This document shows positions 21,768-33,592 of a stretch of DNA of 64,000 nt, piece after piece (the first letter of the stretch is position 1; every line of letters starts with the position of its first letter). The notes under the pieces are model-generated. The model was not told where the DNA came from. It ran no database searches and saw only the letters and a program-made list of their open reading frames with translations. Position numbers and translations under genes: made by a program. The stretch is from Chalara sp. BL73 (Eukaryota > Ascomycota > Leotiomycetes > Helotiales): positions 1,116,001 through 1,180,000 of the forward strand of contig CAKJVC010000068.1 of NCBI GenBank assembly GCA_918026815.1, written 5' to 3'.

Positions 21768-24019
21768 CTACATCCAAGCATCAGAGAGCCCCAGACTTTC
21801 TGGGATCCCGATATCTTCAGTACACCATGCTTGGCCCTCTTGATTTTCTCGCCCTACTTCTGGTTCACAGATACCATCATCGCCAACCTCTCCAACGATG
21901 CTACCCCTCCACTGACGCACTTGTGGAGAACTGAGCCCATCTGCATTCATGAACGGTATGGTGTCTGAGAAATCCATGTTACAAGGAGGTATCATCGTAG
22001 GATCCGAAAGAGAAGGCATCAGACCGTTACTGAAGCGTCGCATTTCAGGTTTTTCTGCTGCTTTGGCAAGCAAGAGGTTCGCATAATGTTTCTGAGAATT
22101 CGGTGTCTGACTCAACGTTTTGACAAATACTACGAATGGGTCTTGAGACACGCCATAGAACTCATGCGGAATATTTGTTCCCAGAACCTGCATGATGTCT
22201 ACCATTGCATTTCCAATCTCAAATATTTTCTCAAAGATTCCCATGCCATGTACTTCGATACTTTTAATCGGTAAACTGGATATGACCTCGAGAAGAGAGT
22301 GCGCAATCTTCAAAGGGTAGCGGAAAGTCATGCTCTCATCTTCTGCGTTCCAGCTCAACAAACCTTGTCTCATAGACGATTGCCATACGATAAGACGTAG
22401 CCATTGCTGAGTAACAAGGATATCAGCCTTTTGTATATCTGTCATGGCAAGTTGCGAGGGCTGCGAAAGACTGAGTTGCTCTTGAAGAGCCGTGTATGTT
22501 AATGTAGAGGCGGGTGCTTCTGAGGATTCGTTCCACGAGTCGACAAAATTGGAATCAAGAAGGTGATAAGATTGTACAAGGTGCATGAAACCTGAATGTA
22601 TTTCCGGGGTTTCATATTCATGGAGGGTAATGGGTAATGCGGGAGTCTTGGATAGAGTGAGAGGTTTGTGTCGTAAGATTGCAAAAGACCTAAGACAGCT
22701 TTAACCACAGTTCACTATCAAATAATGTGAAATATTACCTCTCAGTAACATACAAAATCCAGAATGTTCTCCGGCGGCATAGTTCCTCAGCTGGCGAGAG
22801 CCCAATGTAGGTCTTCTCGTCATGGAAACCAAGATCCTGCCCCATAGTTAAGGCTTCTCGTAAATAATACCACGACTTCCGCGACTGGTTGAGCTCGAAG
22901 AAAGCCGTTGAAAGAAAATAACATGATATGACGGCAGATAAAGTTTTATCTTCGACAAAATCGTAAGATTGTCGCACCAAAATACATTGGTCTAGAAAGA
23001 AGCGTCCGGCAGTTTCCCATGACTGTGGTCCAGGGGCAGATATGCTCTTCCCAATCATATGCGTGGATGTCAATGCGCACAAAGAATATACTAGATTCTT
23101 CTCCGACACATCGAGCTGACGTTTAATGGACTCTCGCAGTGCAGGCATGTAAATGAGTGGCATGATAGGATAGATATGTTCCATGAATAAATCGATACAA
23201 GTGGGGATCAAATGAAAGTAGCTTGCAGTCGTTGGCATGAATTGTTCAGAGGTGAAGATACTTCGAGGTTCTTCGTTCAGATGTAGATTTTCTGCAAGTG
23301 CTGCTGGTAGCCACTGTCGTTGAAAAGATGGGGAACTTGGGGCGGTTGCGCTATCAGATATCCAATCGTCGCTGCTATTTCACGATATCAATACTTGGCA
23401 ACGAACAAGGAGCACATATAAGAGACAAGAATCTAATGAAGGTAGACCATCATTCCTTTATGTAAAAATTATTGATGTTACCAGGCGAAACACTTTAGGA
23501 GACGGGTACACATCACGTGAGAGATGCTTCACCATGTGGCTTGAGATCGTGGTCGAAGGTACTACCTCCAGATGAATAGTATGTGGAAACTACAAGATAG
23601 AGCAGGAGAGGGAAGAATGTACTCACGATCCAGGACCAGTACTGTGGCTTTCCGGAACAGACTCGTTCGTATTAGATCTCGATGGCGGCGTATCCTTCGG
23701 CTTTTGGTAGGCTGCAACCCCATCTTGAGCTCGCAGCTCATTGATGACCCTCCCACTGCCCTTCTTGGGACCTCGCCTTTTAGGGATATGCTCTCTTTTG
23801 CAGATTAAGGAGGTGTTCTGGCACTGGTTGCATGGTAGATTCCCATCACAGCGTATGCCTAGCCAATTCAAGTCAGCATGTATGTCTCCCAGCCGGATAT
23901 GAAACACGGAAATAACCCAGTTCTGGACTGGTTAGGGTTCTTAACGCGCAGTGTGACTTACGTCGTCTTCGGCAGTGGTCGCAGACCGTCCTTTTGGCTT
24001 TGGTTGGTTCTGGAGACAT
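21768..24019 (-). CDS. Zn2Cys6 fungal transcription factor
   Basis: Model: complement(join(21768..22689,22739..23374,23627..23858,23962..24019)), 615 aa. Exon 1 (MSPEPTKAKRTVCDHCRRR) and exon 2 join to a complete binuclear cluster: C13, C16, C23, C29, C32 and C39. It is followed by the basic KRRGPKKGSGR linker seen in sugar-regulator-like factors (AmyR/MAL type). Exons 3-4 carry the fungal-specific middle domain (IPTCIDLFMEHIYPIMPLIY, RRRTFWILYVTERSFAILRH), joined across GAGAG|GTAATA...TTAG|G. The intron between exons 2 and 3 is 252 nt and long for this region; a 58-nt open stretch inside it (23482..23539) could be an extra exon, so that part is uncertain. Its acceptor is a TAGCAG tandem, allowing one-residue variation. 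It is a nuclear DNA-binding regulator; its targets cannot be read from sequence. Confidence 0.86.
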
Positions 24020-25580
24020 CCCATCTCCGATCTTTTGTGACGGACAGGATCATTCTTCACGGTCCTCGGGAGACGGGAGATGGGGAGTTGAAGCGAAAGA
24101 TATGGCGTCGAGGTCATAAATGGTAAACCTGATGTTGTGAGGTGTTGTTTGGCTGGGGCGGGCGGGCTTGGTAAGGGGGGGAAGGGTTCGAGGGGGGAAG
24201 GTGGAAGGGTGGAAAGAAACCAGAATGCGGGGTTGATTTGGAGCTGGTCTGTCCTGGGTTAGACTGGACCTCCTGATCCCGCCTCTGGTTAACATGCATG
24301 AGGTAGTTTCAATACGATTCGTTAAAGTTGGCTAGCTGATAGATGAACATAAACCTACATGACGCTCCCATAAATTGGTGCCAGGATATTATGGCTTCCA
24401 CCCCAGCCACGGAGCGGAGATGCATATACATATCGTAAATTAAGGTTTAACCTAATTCTTGGCTTGGCTGATTTAGACAGCCATTCGTCATCCGGCTTGT
24501 CTTAAGTTTTGTGTCTTGCGGCTCTGCTCACTGATCAACTACTGCCCACGGAAAGAGTTGCCTTATTCATCACAAGAGGATTTAGCTTACACAGTGATAG
24601 CTTGAAATGTCATGCATCACATTGAAGGGGGCTGCGACGATAATCGTGAAGTTGTTATATTTAGATTTTGTCATGGATCCTCATTCTGGTGGCTATACTG
24701 ATAATACCGTGCCAGTGTGTTGCTTTACCTTCCAACAGTATAAAACACAAGTAATTTTCTGTCAAAGCCTTCAACGCACATATTGTATCCAATTAGACAC
24801 AGTCATCGTTGGAGGGGAAAGGCTCGGGAACCAGAGGACCTAAGCTCAGTGTTGCAGTGTCGAAGGCGCTATGCTTCATTCATTCCAAATATGTGAGATA
24901 AAGTAACTCCGTAGATTGTAAGTGACTCTGCGGATTGTTAAACTTAAGTAGCAAGCCGAGGCATTCTAGCAATAGATCCAGAAGGCTCAGCCTTCATGCC
25001 ATTGCTACCCAGCCGGATCCTCGAGACCATTCATCCCTTTATGGCTTCCATTTTGTACCGCTCGCCATTCTGTTCGGACCAACTTGTCCTCTTCGTCCCG
25101 TTTGCCAGTTCTATTCTTTGCGTCCGTCGCCCATGTCATTGTGCGTTCTATGAAAGCTCAAGTTCGGTAATGACATCACATCGCAAATCTGCTGGCTACG
25201 CAGCCTTACATGCGACTACTAAAGCCACTATTCGGAATACATCGATATCTCAAAGGGGCAGAGTAGGTTGGGAGTGGAACCTGGGAGGGGTAGTAATTCA
25301 TGTTGAAGTATGCAATAGCTTTTCTCCTTGTCAAATCAGATACCTTGATAGCCAGAACATCACAGTCACATAATTGAATGCAACTCTCCAAGACGCAAGA
25401 TATTTAGATGAGGAGGACAGCCTTTCTTAATTAAATGGGACTTGCTTATATTTACACATTTGTTGCCTTACGAGCTTTATCTTGAGGCATGAACTTATGC
25501 TTCTGTATGTAGTGCTTACATCAAATATAGCCCCCTGTATCTCCCTTTAATAGATAATTATTTCTTCCAATATTTACAAC
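24020..25580. other. Intergenic region with G-rich tract
   Basis: This 1.56-kb region lies between the Zn2Cys6 factor promoter and the GH5 3' end. A strongly G-rich segment lies at 24155-24208. The rest shows only short frames without domains. Confidence 0.5.
24155..24208 (+). other. G-rich tract, possible G-quadruplex
   Basis: Runs of three or more G occur six times in about 54 nt (GGGG, GGG, GGG, GGGGGGG, GGG, GGGGGG) with short loops, enough for a four-tetrad or three-tetrad quadruplex. It lies 135-190 bp upstream of the minus-strand Zn2Cys6 start codon, so the G-rich strand is the template strand of that promoter. Confidence 0.5.
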
Positions 25581-26816
25581 TCAAGGTCCTTGAGTCTGCT
25601 TAAAAATATCAGGATACTTCCCTAAGAACGTGGGATTCCTGGCCCCATTCCAATCCCTATCCATCAGCCCCCAACTCTCGTCATAATTCGCCTGACCCTG
25701 TCTCACATAATACGTTCCCTGAATAGCCCACAGCGCCCAGTCCATATCATTGCTCTTCATATAACTGTACAGACAATCCAAATAGCTCTTATCATCGTCA
25801 CTCAGCCCATCATTTGGCCCGCCTTGTAAACCAACACCGAACTCCGACAGAATCAATGGCGCTGTGTAGCTCTTGCCCTGCGTAAGCACAAACCCGTCAA
25901 AAAAGCCATACTCTGCCTTCACCCAATCACAGCTGTTGAACGGATCCGGGAATGTGAGTGTAAAGGAATACGCATGCATCTCCCAAACATGTTTTCCTGG
26001 CCATGATACTTCAAAATCCCTGCTCTTTAGGAAGCTCAAGTCTGTGGCAGATTGGGAGCCGCCAACGATAACAAGAGCTTCAGGAAAGGCATCGTGAACG
26101 CGCACTCCGCCCTGATGCATGAAATTGTACCAGTCATCATGGTTATTCGTGTCTTGGAGGAGGAACGGCCGGATCTCATTGCGGAGAGAGAGTCCGATGA
26201 CGCCGGGTTGGCTGCGTGCCCACGTTGCTTGAGCTGTGAGACCATTGAGCCAGTTCTGTGTTTTGAAGTAGCGGCTGTTAAGGTCGTTGTAGCCGAATGC
26301 TTCGTCCCACCAGCCATTTCCGTCGTCGATATTACAGCACCAACTTGCCTTGCTAACGTGGTTGTCCAAGACTGTCATGATTCCTCTATCCCAGAGAGCT
26401 TTGATAACTGCTGCGAAAACATCTTGATTGCTTGCACCAGCAATGAATGGATTCTTCGTCACGACATTGTTATACATATTGGTCATAGTCGCCACATCAA
26501 TTCCTGAGGCGGCAGCCGCAGCTATGAAGGAGTCAGAGACCTTTTTGTTGGGATCCAATGCATGGTCTGTAGAATATGTGAGACGAACGGCATTGAAGTT
26601 GTTTGCCTTGATGAAGTCGGCAATGTGACCTATAGACTGCTTGTGTAAACCTTCTGGAATGTTTGCTTCTCCATGACCTGCCCAATTGATTGCTCGCAGC
26701 TTGACCCTTGCTCCTGTTGAGTCTAGAATCCATCTGCTCGAGGTACTCAGTGGCAGTTTCTGAGCCAGTGCAGAGAGGCTAAAGCCCGCGACAGTGAGTA
26801 ATAGGGAGAAGCGCAT
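25581..26816 (-). CDS. Secreted glycoside hydrolase family 5 protein
   Basis: Single exon, 411 aa. The start is the ATG at 26816, giving a signal peptide MRFSLLLTVAGFSLSALAQ; the longer frame opens only with GTG. GH5 features: RAINWAGHGE near the mature N-terminus, VRLTYS, VLDNHVSKASWCC, the acid/base glutamate E214 in GLSLRNEIR, HVWEMHAYS, the nucleophile E325 in LILSEFGVG, and ALWAIQGTYY. The clan GH-A (beta/alpha)8 fold is expected over nearly the whole chain; no carbohydrate-binding module is attached. It should act outside the cell on a beta-linked polysaccharide or glycoside, but the GH5 subfamily and substrate are not readable. The gene stands alone, and no hydrolase cluster surrounds it. 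Confidence 0.9.
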   Translation of the reverse strand: MRFSLLLTVAGFSLSALAQKLPLSTSSRWILDSTGARVKLRAINWAGHGEANIPEGLHKQSIGHIADFIKANNFNAVRLTYSTDHALDPNKKVSDSFIAAAAASGIDVATMTNMYNNVVTKNPFIAGASNQDVFAAVIKALWDRGIMTVLDNHVSKASWCCNIDDGNGWWDEAFGYNDLNSRYFKTQNWLNGLTAQATWARSQPGVIGLSLRNEIRPFLLQDTNNHDDWYNFMHQGGVRVHDAFPEALVIVGGSQSATDLSFLKSRDFEVSWPGKHVWEMHAYSFTLTFPDPFNSCDWVKAEYGFFDGFVLTQGKSYTAPLILSEFGVGLQGGPNDGLSDDDKSYLDCLYSYMKSNDMDWALWAIQGTYYVRQGQANYDESWGLMDRDWNGARNPTFLGKYPDIFKQTQGP

Positions 26817-28473
26817 TGTGTCTAGACCAAGCACACGGATCTAGTTTTTGAGGTTCAGATTAGCGAAAGTAATGAATCCCAACCAATTGAAAGTTCATGA
26901 AACCACAAACTATCACTCCATATACGTGGAATTTAGATCAATTGAAATACAGTTGTGCAGAACCACATAACAGGGTGGTCCAGCTTCTGAAACAGTGAGA
27001 GAATGTACGACGGCTTGATGCCTTAAGTAGCATCAAAATTAGATTGCACAGATTTAGTGCAACGAGAAAGGGCAAGGCCAAATATAAGTGAAGTCAGGTA
27101 AGGGAGCGTCCCCGCAATGTGCGTGGCTTTATTCTACTGATGAAGTTCAGAAATGCTACACAACAGCGGCCGGCAGCAGACGGGATGGCGAATCATACTT
27201 GTATGCAAAGCAGAGATCTCGGAAATACGCCGATCGTAGCCTTGCCACGAAGAGGCAAGGCCCGCGATTTGATCACCTATTCGAGAAGTACACAAGCACA
27301 GGCAAGCATGGAGACCAGGGCAGCAGATGGAATGATAGCCGTTAGAGGCGTAGCTGCCATCGCTTTAGTGGCTATTATATGGAAGCAGGTACGCTGTAAA
27401 AGTACAACGTTGTGTCTAGGTGCGGGGGAGAGTAGAGCAAGTTGCGATCTTCCGAACGTCCTTGTTCATTTCAGGAGAGCCGCAGTTGAAGGATCGGGAA
27501 CCTTGTTCTCATTCTAAATTATGATAGGACGGCTCGAAAAGCTGGCATAATTTCAAAAAATTTAGGCTGTGTGCTTGCCTTTCATGTGACAGCTCTAGTA
27601 GTACATCACACAAATGTGAATCTAAGAGTAGATGTACTGAGCTCCCTTGCGCAAGATCGCTAATACACTCGAAATTGAACTCATGCTGAGCTTTGGATAC
27701 CCACCAACCTCCCAAAAAGAGGAAAATGGACATAAGTTCGGCGGGGAAATAGTCGAAAGACTGCGAAGATAGCTATAAGCAAAAGTAAAACGTCTTGTGA
27801 CTGACCGTGCTGAGAACCTTCTGGCGAACTCTTCTCTCTTAAAAAGTCGCATCGAAGCAAGATGATCATGAAGTAGATAAGATAGAACAATCATTCTGTA
27901 GCGAATTCATTTATGAATTGCAGCTTTAACCGAATCAAGCAGCAACAACAGAAACGGTATTGGAGGAGAAACAGAAAAGTAGGAGGCTGGGGTGAGAGTT
28001 GATATAAGCTTGTGGGGAAGGAAATTGACGGGCCAATGAGGTTATTCAAAGGAATGCCGACGCTAGTCCTTCTTGTCCGACTTGGCCCGAGAAATGGCAT
28101 TCTCCATCGGTCCACATCAATTAAGCAAAACGTGTGCAAGCACTTGGTAATATCGACAATTAAACCCCCGTTCATCACAAATGATAACATACGGCTTACC
28201 GACCATGACCAAATCACATCTGTCCCCAATCGGAGCTTCTCCAAATTCGGTCCTTCAAGCTAAAAATCCATTCCTACCCTGAGGTACCTACGTAAATCCT
28301 TAACCCCAAATGGAAATTAAGATGCCGATTTACTGGGAAACGGAGATATCCCATGATCTGATTTGATCATCCACTATGCGAAAATCATAGCCAAGAAAAT
28401 AATGCTACCCCTGTATTATGCGGAGGGATAGGAGATATCACGGAAAAGAAAAGTTCTAGATCCCGTCATTGCC
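26817..28473. other. Intergenic region
   Basis: This 1.66-kb region lies between the GH5 promoter and the small secreted protein stop codon. Several frames of 60-130 codons occur on both strands (for example 27119-27517 and 27891-28244), but they conflict and carry no domain or splice-consistent extension. I see no supported gene. Confidence 0.45.
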
Positions 28474-29122
28474 CTACCCAGTCCAGCAATCACCGACGAT
28501 ATGGAAAACGCCAGAAAAGACCTGAGGGTCTTGTGCATCCCACCAGGCGATGACCAGGTCATCCTTGGCGCAAAGATGTTTATCAAGTTGATATTGCGCC
28601 CACCCTAGACCGGAGTCTGTATAATCTGGCAGCTTCTCCTCTGATTCTGATCAGCATCTGGTCTATTGAGATGGAATCCAGATCCGGAAGGTCACATACT
28701 GTAGAAGTACAAAGGTTGGTTCCAATCCGGGTTGGGATTGGGTGGAGGGTTGAGTTCGTAGATGGGGAATTGCTGAGGAAGGTAAGCTGTTCGTTTCTGG
28801 AAAGGGAAGGAGGCATATCGCATACTTGGTACGCAAAACCGTTTGGTTGCTTTGAGGTAGGTGGGAAGTAGATGCCAACTCTGACCTCAGAGGTAAATTT
28901 GGCGACTTGGTCGGGTCTGATACCCTCTGGAATTGTTGTGTTCCTGATGTTCCGTTAACGCGAGTCTTGAAAATTTGACGAAGGTATATACCAAACGACT
29001 GTGAAATTGGAGCCGACAGGAATGATATCGCCGTTCTTTGGACTGAGAATTGGGGGGTAGTAGAGGCCAGCAAAGGCAACCGGGAGGAGGGAGAAGACTG
29101 AGAAAGATCGTAAGAACCTCAT
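28474..29122 (-). CDS. Small secreted protein (four exons)
   Basis: Model: complement(join(28474..28640,28700..28772,28826..28943,28992..29122)), 162 aa. Exon 1 gives a clear signal peptide (MRFLRSFSVFSLLPVAFA) and then GLYYPPILSPKNGDIIPVGS and FTVVW, like the start of Kre9/Knh1-type Ser/Thr-rich cell-wall proteins. Three introns of 48, 53 and 59 nt keep phase and join to IYELNPPPNPNPDWNQPLYF and then to GLGWAQYQLDKHLC and IAWWDAQDPQVFSGVFHIV, ending CWTG. The last acceptor has two choices 6 nt apart (28647 or 28641). The mature protein has two cysteines, probably one disulfide, and N-glycosylation sequons (NFT, NTT). There is no GPI-type tail. Function is unknown; a secreted, possibly wall-associated role is inferred. 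Confidence 0.72.
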
Positions 29123-32100
29123 TTTGCTGATTCTAGGGTGCCGGTGGAGATATGACTGTGTAGATGTGTAGAAACGGGGTGAAATTCAGAAGAGCCTTAG
29201 GATTGTAAGTCTTCAATGAACGGCGCAGGAACGATGAAACTTCGACTTAGTCAAAGTGGGTAGTGCAGATGTTCTCGGGTTTACTTTCACGGGAATATCT
29301 CCATTTTATAATAAATCCCATTACCCCAGAAACCCGAAACACAAATCCATTATAGTACTTGCAGCGCACCTACCTCTTCAAATGAACAGGCTAAACTTCG
29401 GAGCGTACAGCCTATGGATCGCTTCCGTCACCCCAGATCTTACGGTGATCTGATGATTGACCCCGAACGTTGGGTTTAGTGACGCGTGATATGCTATCAC
29501 AGTCGGTAATATATGGGGTGCTGTTGATTGGGTATTTGTTGCTAACGATGAGGAATTTTCGGAATTGCTGGAACAAAAATCAGCCGTTCTTGCAAAGCTG
29601 CGGCGGGGAGGAATCACTAATATTGCACCAAGTACAAGACCTATAGCCTCCCCTACATTTCGGCCTGACTGCCGTGAGTGCCTACTCATGGCAATGCTGA
29701 ACTGTGGAGAAATACAAGGGACAATGATCTTTATCACGTGTCCAGATCACGCTGCCAGCATTGTTACACAGACACATACCAATAACAGCATACCTTACCT
29801 GTTTCCACTTCACGCCACCAATAAAAGCGTCTCATTGTGAATGACACCTTACCCAGGATAAATGTGCTGCCTTTCCGTGTAAAATCTTCCGTCTGTCGTT
29901 AACTTAAATTCGATGCGAGGAAGCGGCATGATCGGAGGATATTGTGGTCTGGTCGGAACACACCAAATCTGTGCCTAGTTCATTGAAAAGAGCCTCAGCA
30001 ACTATTACCCTTTGTAGAAAAGCCGAAGGTCATTCTAGTCAGATCATCAGCCTCGAGCTGTTACATCTTCTAAGATTTCCCAGCATAGTTGCTTGGCAGC
30101 AGAGATGACCCATCCAAAGCCTGAGAGGGTTCTGACAACAAGATATAAATTAGCCGAAACATGCTATATCCGTGCTGATTAAGCGCCGCATGGGAATGTG
30201 TTCAAGCATGTCAGCACTCGAACGCCTCGGAACTGTTGATTCTGGATTCGTCACTGGATATGCAAACGTAGTCGCTTGGAACATCAGCCAACACATTCTC
30301 TGCCGATGCGCGGCTAAATGATCCACAGACTGCCACGTCAACGAGCCGCTACTCGGTCAGTTGCCGCGTCATCCGCCAGGATCGCAGCGCTTATTTCATT
30401 CAGCGCGCTAGTATCATCTCAGATGGAAGGCATTTACACAGCTCGACAAAATTTGCATCCAGTTGGCGATACCACTGTTGCTCGAGGCTCATTGCGCCTT
30501 GAGAAATCTAACGTAATTGTAATATCAGAGGCTATACAATCTGTAAATCTCTAGGATGTTCCTCAAAGTTGCATTTGCCATATGATAGGGATTTTCGAAC
30601 CCGAAGATCAGCATGGATTGGGGAACTATATCTGCGGATGGCTCGCATTTCTGCGAACCACCTGGTGTTGCAACAAAACTACAGCATTGACGGGCTACAC
30701 CAGCATTCAAGCCATGAATGAAATACCATGATGACTGGCTAAGCGGCGAAGTGCTTTCGGGGTATCCGAAAGCAATGTGAGATATGAATTTTCTTGGCGG
30801 CCTTGCCCGACTTGGTAATTTAAACAAATTGAAATATGAGCTACTCAACAGCTTATGCTATCAGGGCCTGTCCGTTCTACGCTGCTCCACTCTCCCTGCT
30901 GATTTTCTTTGGCCTTTCATTGATTAATTTCAGATTCTAAGATGTGAGCCATACCAAATGAGCATGAGTAGGCGTTGTTCGGTGATTTATTGCGTGGAAA
31001 AATCAACAGGTAATTGAAGTCGAGTTGGCAAATTCGATTATTATCGACTGGAACGGCGGACCTTTCGGCATGGCGAATACAAAGAAAAGCAGTATGCCAT
31101 TTCAAAATTTCTCCTAATGTGCGCGCTACGAGGCTACGGAGGAGTCAAAATGCGGTTTGAAACTTGGATACTGATCCAACTGCTTGTCCAATAAATGGAA
31201 CTACTAGCTTGCCTCTGTCCCTGTTCGTCTTTCCCCGTCTTTGACACCATGCGAAAGGTGACACACCACCGCACAAACAGCAGCCTGTGAGTACCTTTTG
31301 GTCGCATGGACCCCTGACACAGTTCTGTGCGTTTTCGTAGCCCGTGCATAGTCCTGGCTGAGCTTGAGTCGATCCACTCTGGTGCTGCATCTAAGATTCT
31401 TTGCGTCTGAAGCCTCGGGATATAGCGTAACAGTCATTGCTTCCACTCGGTTGCTTAGCCGTTCTAGTCAGTCTTGCCACCTGAGCTGTCAGTCCCTGCT
31501 TTGTTGCCCGACCCCTTTAAATGCAGATTTCCGGTGCGGGCACGGCGACAACAAGAGGCGGCGATATAGACCCAGGTCTGCCGAGGCTACCTCAATGATG
31601 CTTCCTAAAGACTCCCTGTACCGACATGCGAGAGTACAGCCGGGCGCCACCTATCCAGATCTATTCTTCCTTCTCCTTTACCATGCACCCTTTCTATGCA
31701 TCCACAACGGATAAAGGTCCAGCAGTCCGGGGGGTTGACAGGTGAAGGCCCCGAGCACCTTGCTGACGCTTCGTTTATGGTGTTGGCTAGGATGACCACA
31801 GGCATAACTAAGCTAATAATTATGCATAAATCCGATGTCGTAAATTTACAATGTTACACAAGTTTACCCCATGGACGCCCGACTTCTGCTGTGCTGCACT
31901 TTTATCCGCAGTTGCAGCACCATTTACCTGGTTATTAGAACTGACCTATGATAACTCATCACATCGAATCTCATGTGGCTATCAAACCACTGAACTTATC
32001 CTAGCCATAACGTCCAACATGGTCCAAAGCTCCATAGAATCGCTATGTCGCGGATATATGACTAGACTCCTGAGAATATAGATCAATAGTAAAGATTGGT

Positions 32101-32688
32101 TGTGCTTTAACAAGCATACACAATATAGTAGGGACGATATATACTCGGTGGAACAAAAACTCCAAAAAAGGTTATAAAGCGAATGCAAGCGCGTACTTGG
32201 TTCCTGACAGCATGGCATCCTGGCTAGCAGGACACTCCGTAAATCGGTTAATTAAGTTCAGGAGGTACTCTGCTTGTTTCGGACCACACGTGTGGCCAAT
32301 ACCCGTCCACCTGCATCAGGTAGGTGTTGTGTGGATTATGTCCTGTGGGCTGCGTAGTCGGTGGCAGGAGGCATGAGGCACAAGGCTTGACGCCTCGTTC
32401 TGATCTCACTGACTAAACAAGTCATCTATGGTTGTTTTTGTCATTCCTGTTTACCTTCCAACACCTGTCTGCCTCTATATTACCCCTTCCCACCTAGGAT
32501 TAAAAGATAAAGTATAAAAACCTCCTTCCTCGTCACCATGAAATGTTTAAAATAACACACATATCACAACACATGACATCCTTTTGCCACAGCCCATTGC
32601 GCACATCGCTACAGAGTATAAATCTTCTTAATCAGTGTGCGAAGATAGTTCATAATGCCTTCCAATACTTCAACCATATATGCTGTCA
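29123..32688. other. Gene-poor block, 3.6 kb
   Basis: No supported gene was found. Open frames reach about 120 codons but overlap each other in several phases. A GC-richer island near 31200-31780 includes a cysteine-rich minus-strand frame (31145-31390). There are no terminal repeats, transposase motifs or obvious poly-A remnants, so a relic element cannot be claimed. Confidence 0.45.
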
Positions 32689-33069
32689 ATGGATCCGCCA
32701 ATGGGTAATTTGCCATCTGCGTCTATGCCGGGCCTCCGTCCATCAAGCAAATCGCTAATAGCATGCACTATTAGGCACTCAAAGAGCAAGCACTCATTGT
32801 CAAAAGTCAAAAGTCAATCCGGGTCCAAGTTATCTGGGACAAACAAGGATGCAGAACCTTTTCATTCAGCCTCCTCCAATACCACAGCAACCAAGACTAA
32901 CAACAAATCTGGAGTTCCATACTCAATTGAGCGGTACATAGAAGACCCTGTCAATCCTAATCCAGAATACGACTACATAGTCACCGACGACAATATCCAG
33001 GCACATCAATACAAAGTGGATACCTATATCCAGGGCTTCAATGCTGCAATAACAAGCTTGGAAGAGTAA
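32689..33069 (+). CDS. Small hypothetical protein, 126 aa
   Basis: Single exon from the ATG at 32689 (MDPPMGNLPSASMPGL). The first 75 residues are Ser/Lys/Thr-rich and look disordered. The C-terminal 50 residues look folded (GVPYSIERYIEDPVNPNPEY, then YKVDTYIQGFNAAITSLEE). No signal peptide, membrane span or named domain is present. It lies 523 bp before the convergent DLT1 stop. Coding character in the second half supports a real gene; the start is uncertain because a spliced upstream exon is possible. Confidence 0.52.
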   Translation: MDPPMGNLPSASMPGLRPSSKSLIACTIRHSKSKHSLSKVKSQSGSKLSGTNKDAEPFHSASSNTTATKTNNKSGVPYSIERYIEDPVNPNPEYDYIVTDDNIQAHQYKVDTYIQGFNAAITSLEE

Positions 33070-33592
33070 TGGAACACGGACAATAAAAAAAAATCGAAGA
33101 ATAGCTCAGACATGGCTCCATAACTGTAGGCAAAACAAATTGCTTCTCTCAAAGACCTCATCTAATGTGATAGTAGTCCCAATACTGCAGCGATACAGAT
33201 AAGCATCTGACGGAAGCTTTCGTGCATATCAACTACAAAGCAAAGCCTTTCTGGAAGATATAAAACTGCCGTGTATATGCATATGCAGACTGCTGCTATC
33301 AGCATATATGAGGCCACGACAGAGGCTGAAAGAGTCGATCAGAGATGTCGATGTCAGCCTGTTGCTTGGCCAGATCATGACCCAACACATGCTATACGCA
33401 ATAACAGAACTTTCAGACGCAATCCCAAATATTCGAGAATAAGGGCTCGAGACAAGAGATGTGCATGGACTTCCCCAGAGGAAGGGTCTCAATTATCATT
33501 ACCATTGAACATTATACTAGCCAAAACATTACATGATCCAACCAAAACTCCATCGCTATATGCAAAATGGACCCGATGTTTCAAAACAACAA
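33070..33592. other. Convergent intergenic spacer
   Basis: This 523-bp stretch lies between two convergent stop codons and should hold both 3' UTRs. Open frames here have no domain. Confidence 0.5.

Noticed and set aside
27119..27517. 132-codon plus-strand frame
   Set aside because: It overlaps another frame, has no conserved pattern, and lies in the GH5 upstream region.
30525..30848. 107-codon minus-strand frame
   Set aside because: It reads partly like protein but has no splice-consistent extension, no domain and no start context.
29123..32688. Possible transposon relic in the gene-poor block
   Set aside because: No terminal repeats, target duplications, transposase or reverse-transcriptase motifs could be seen.
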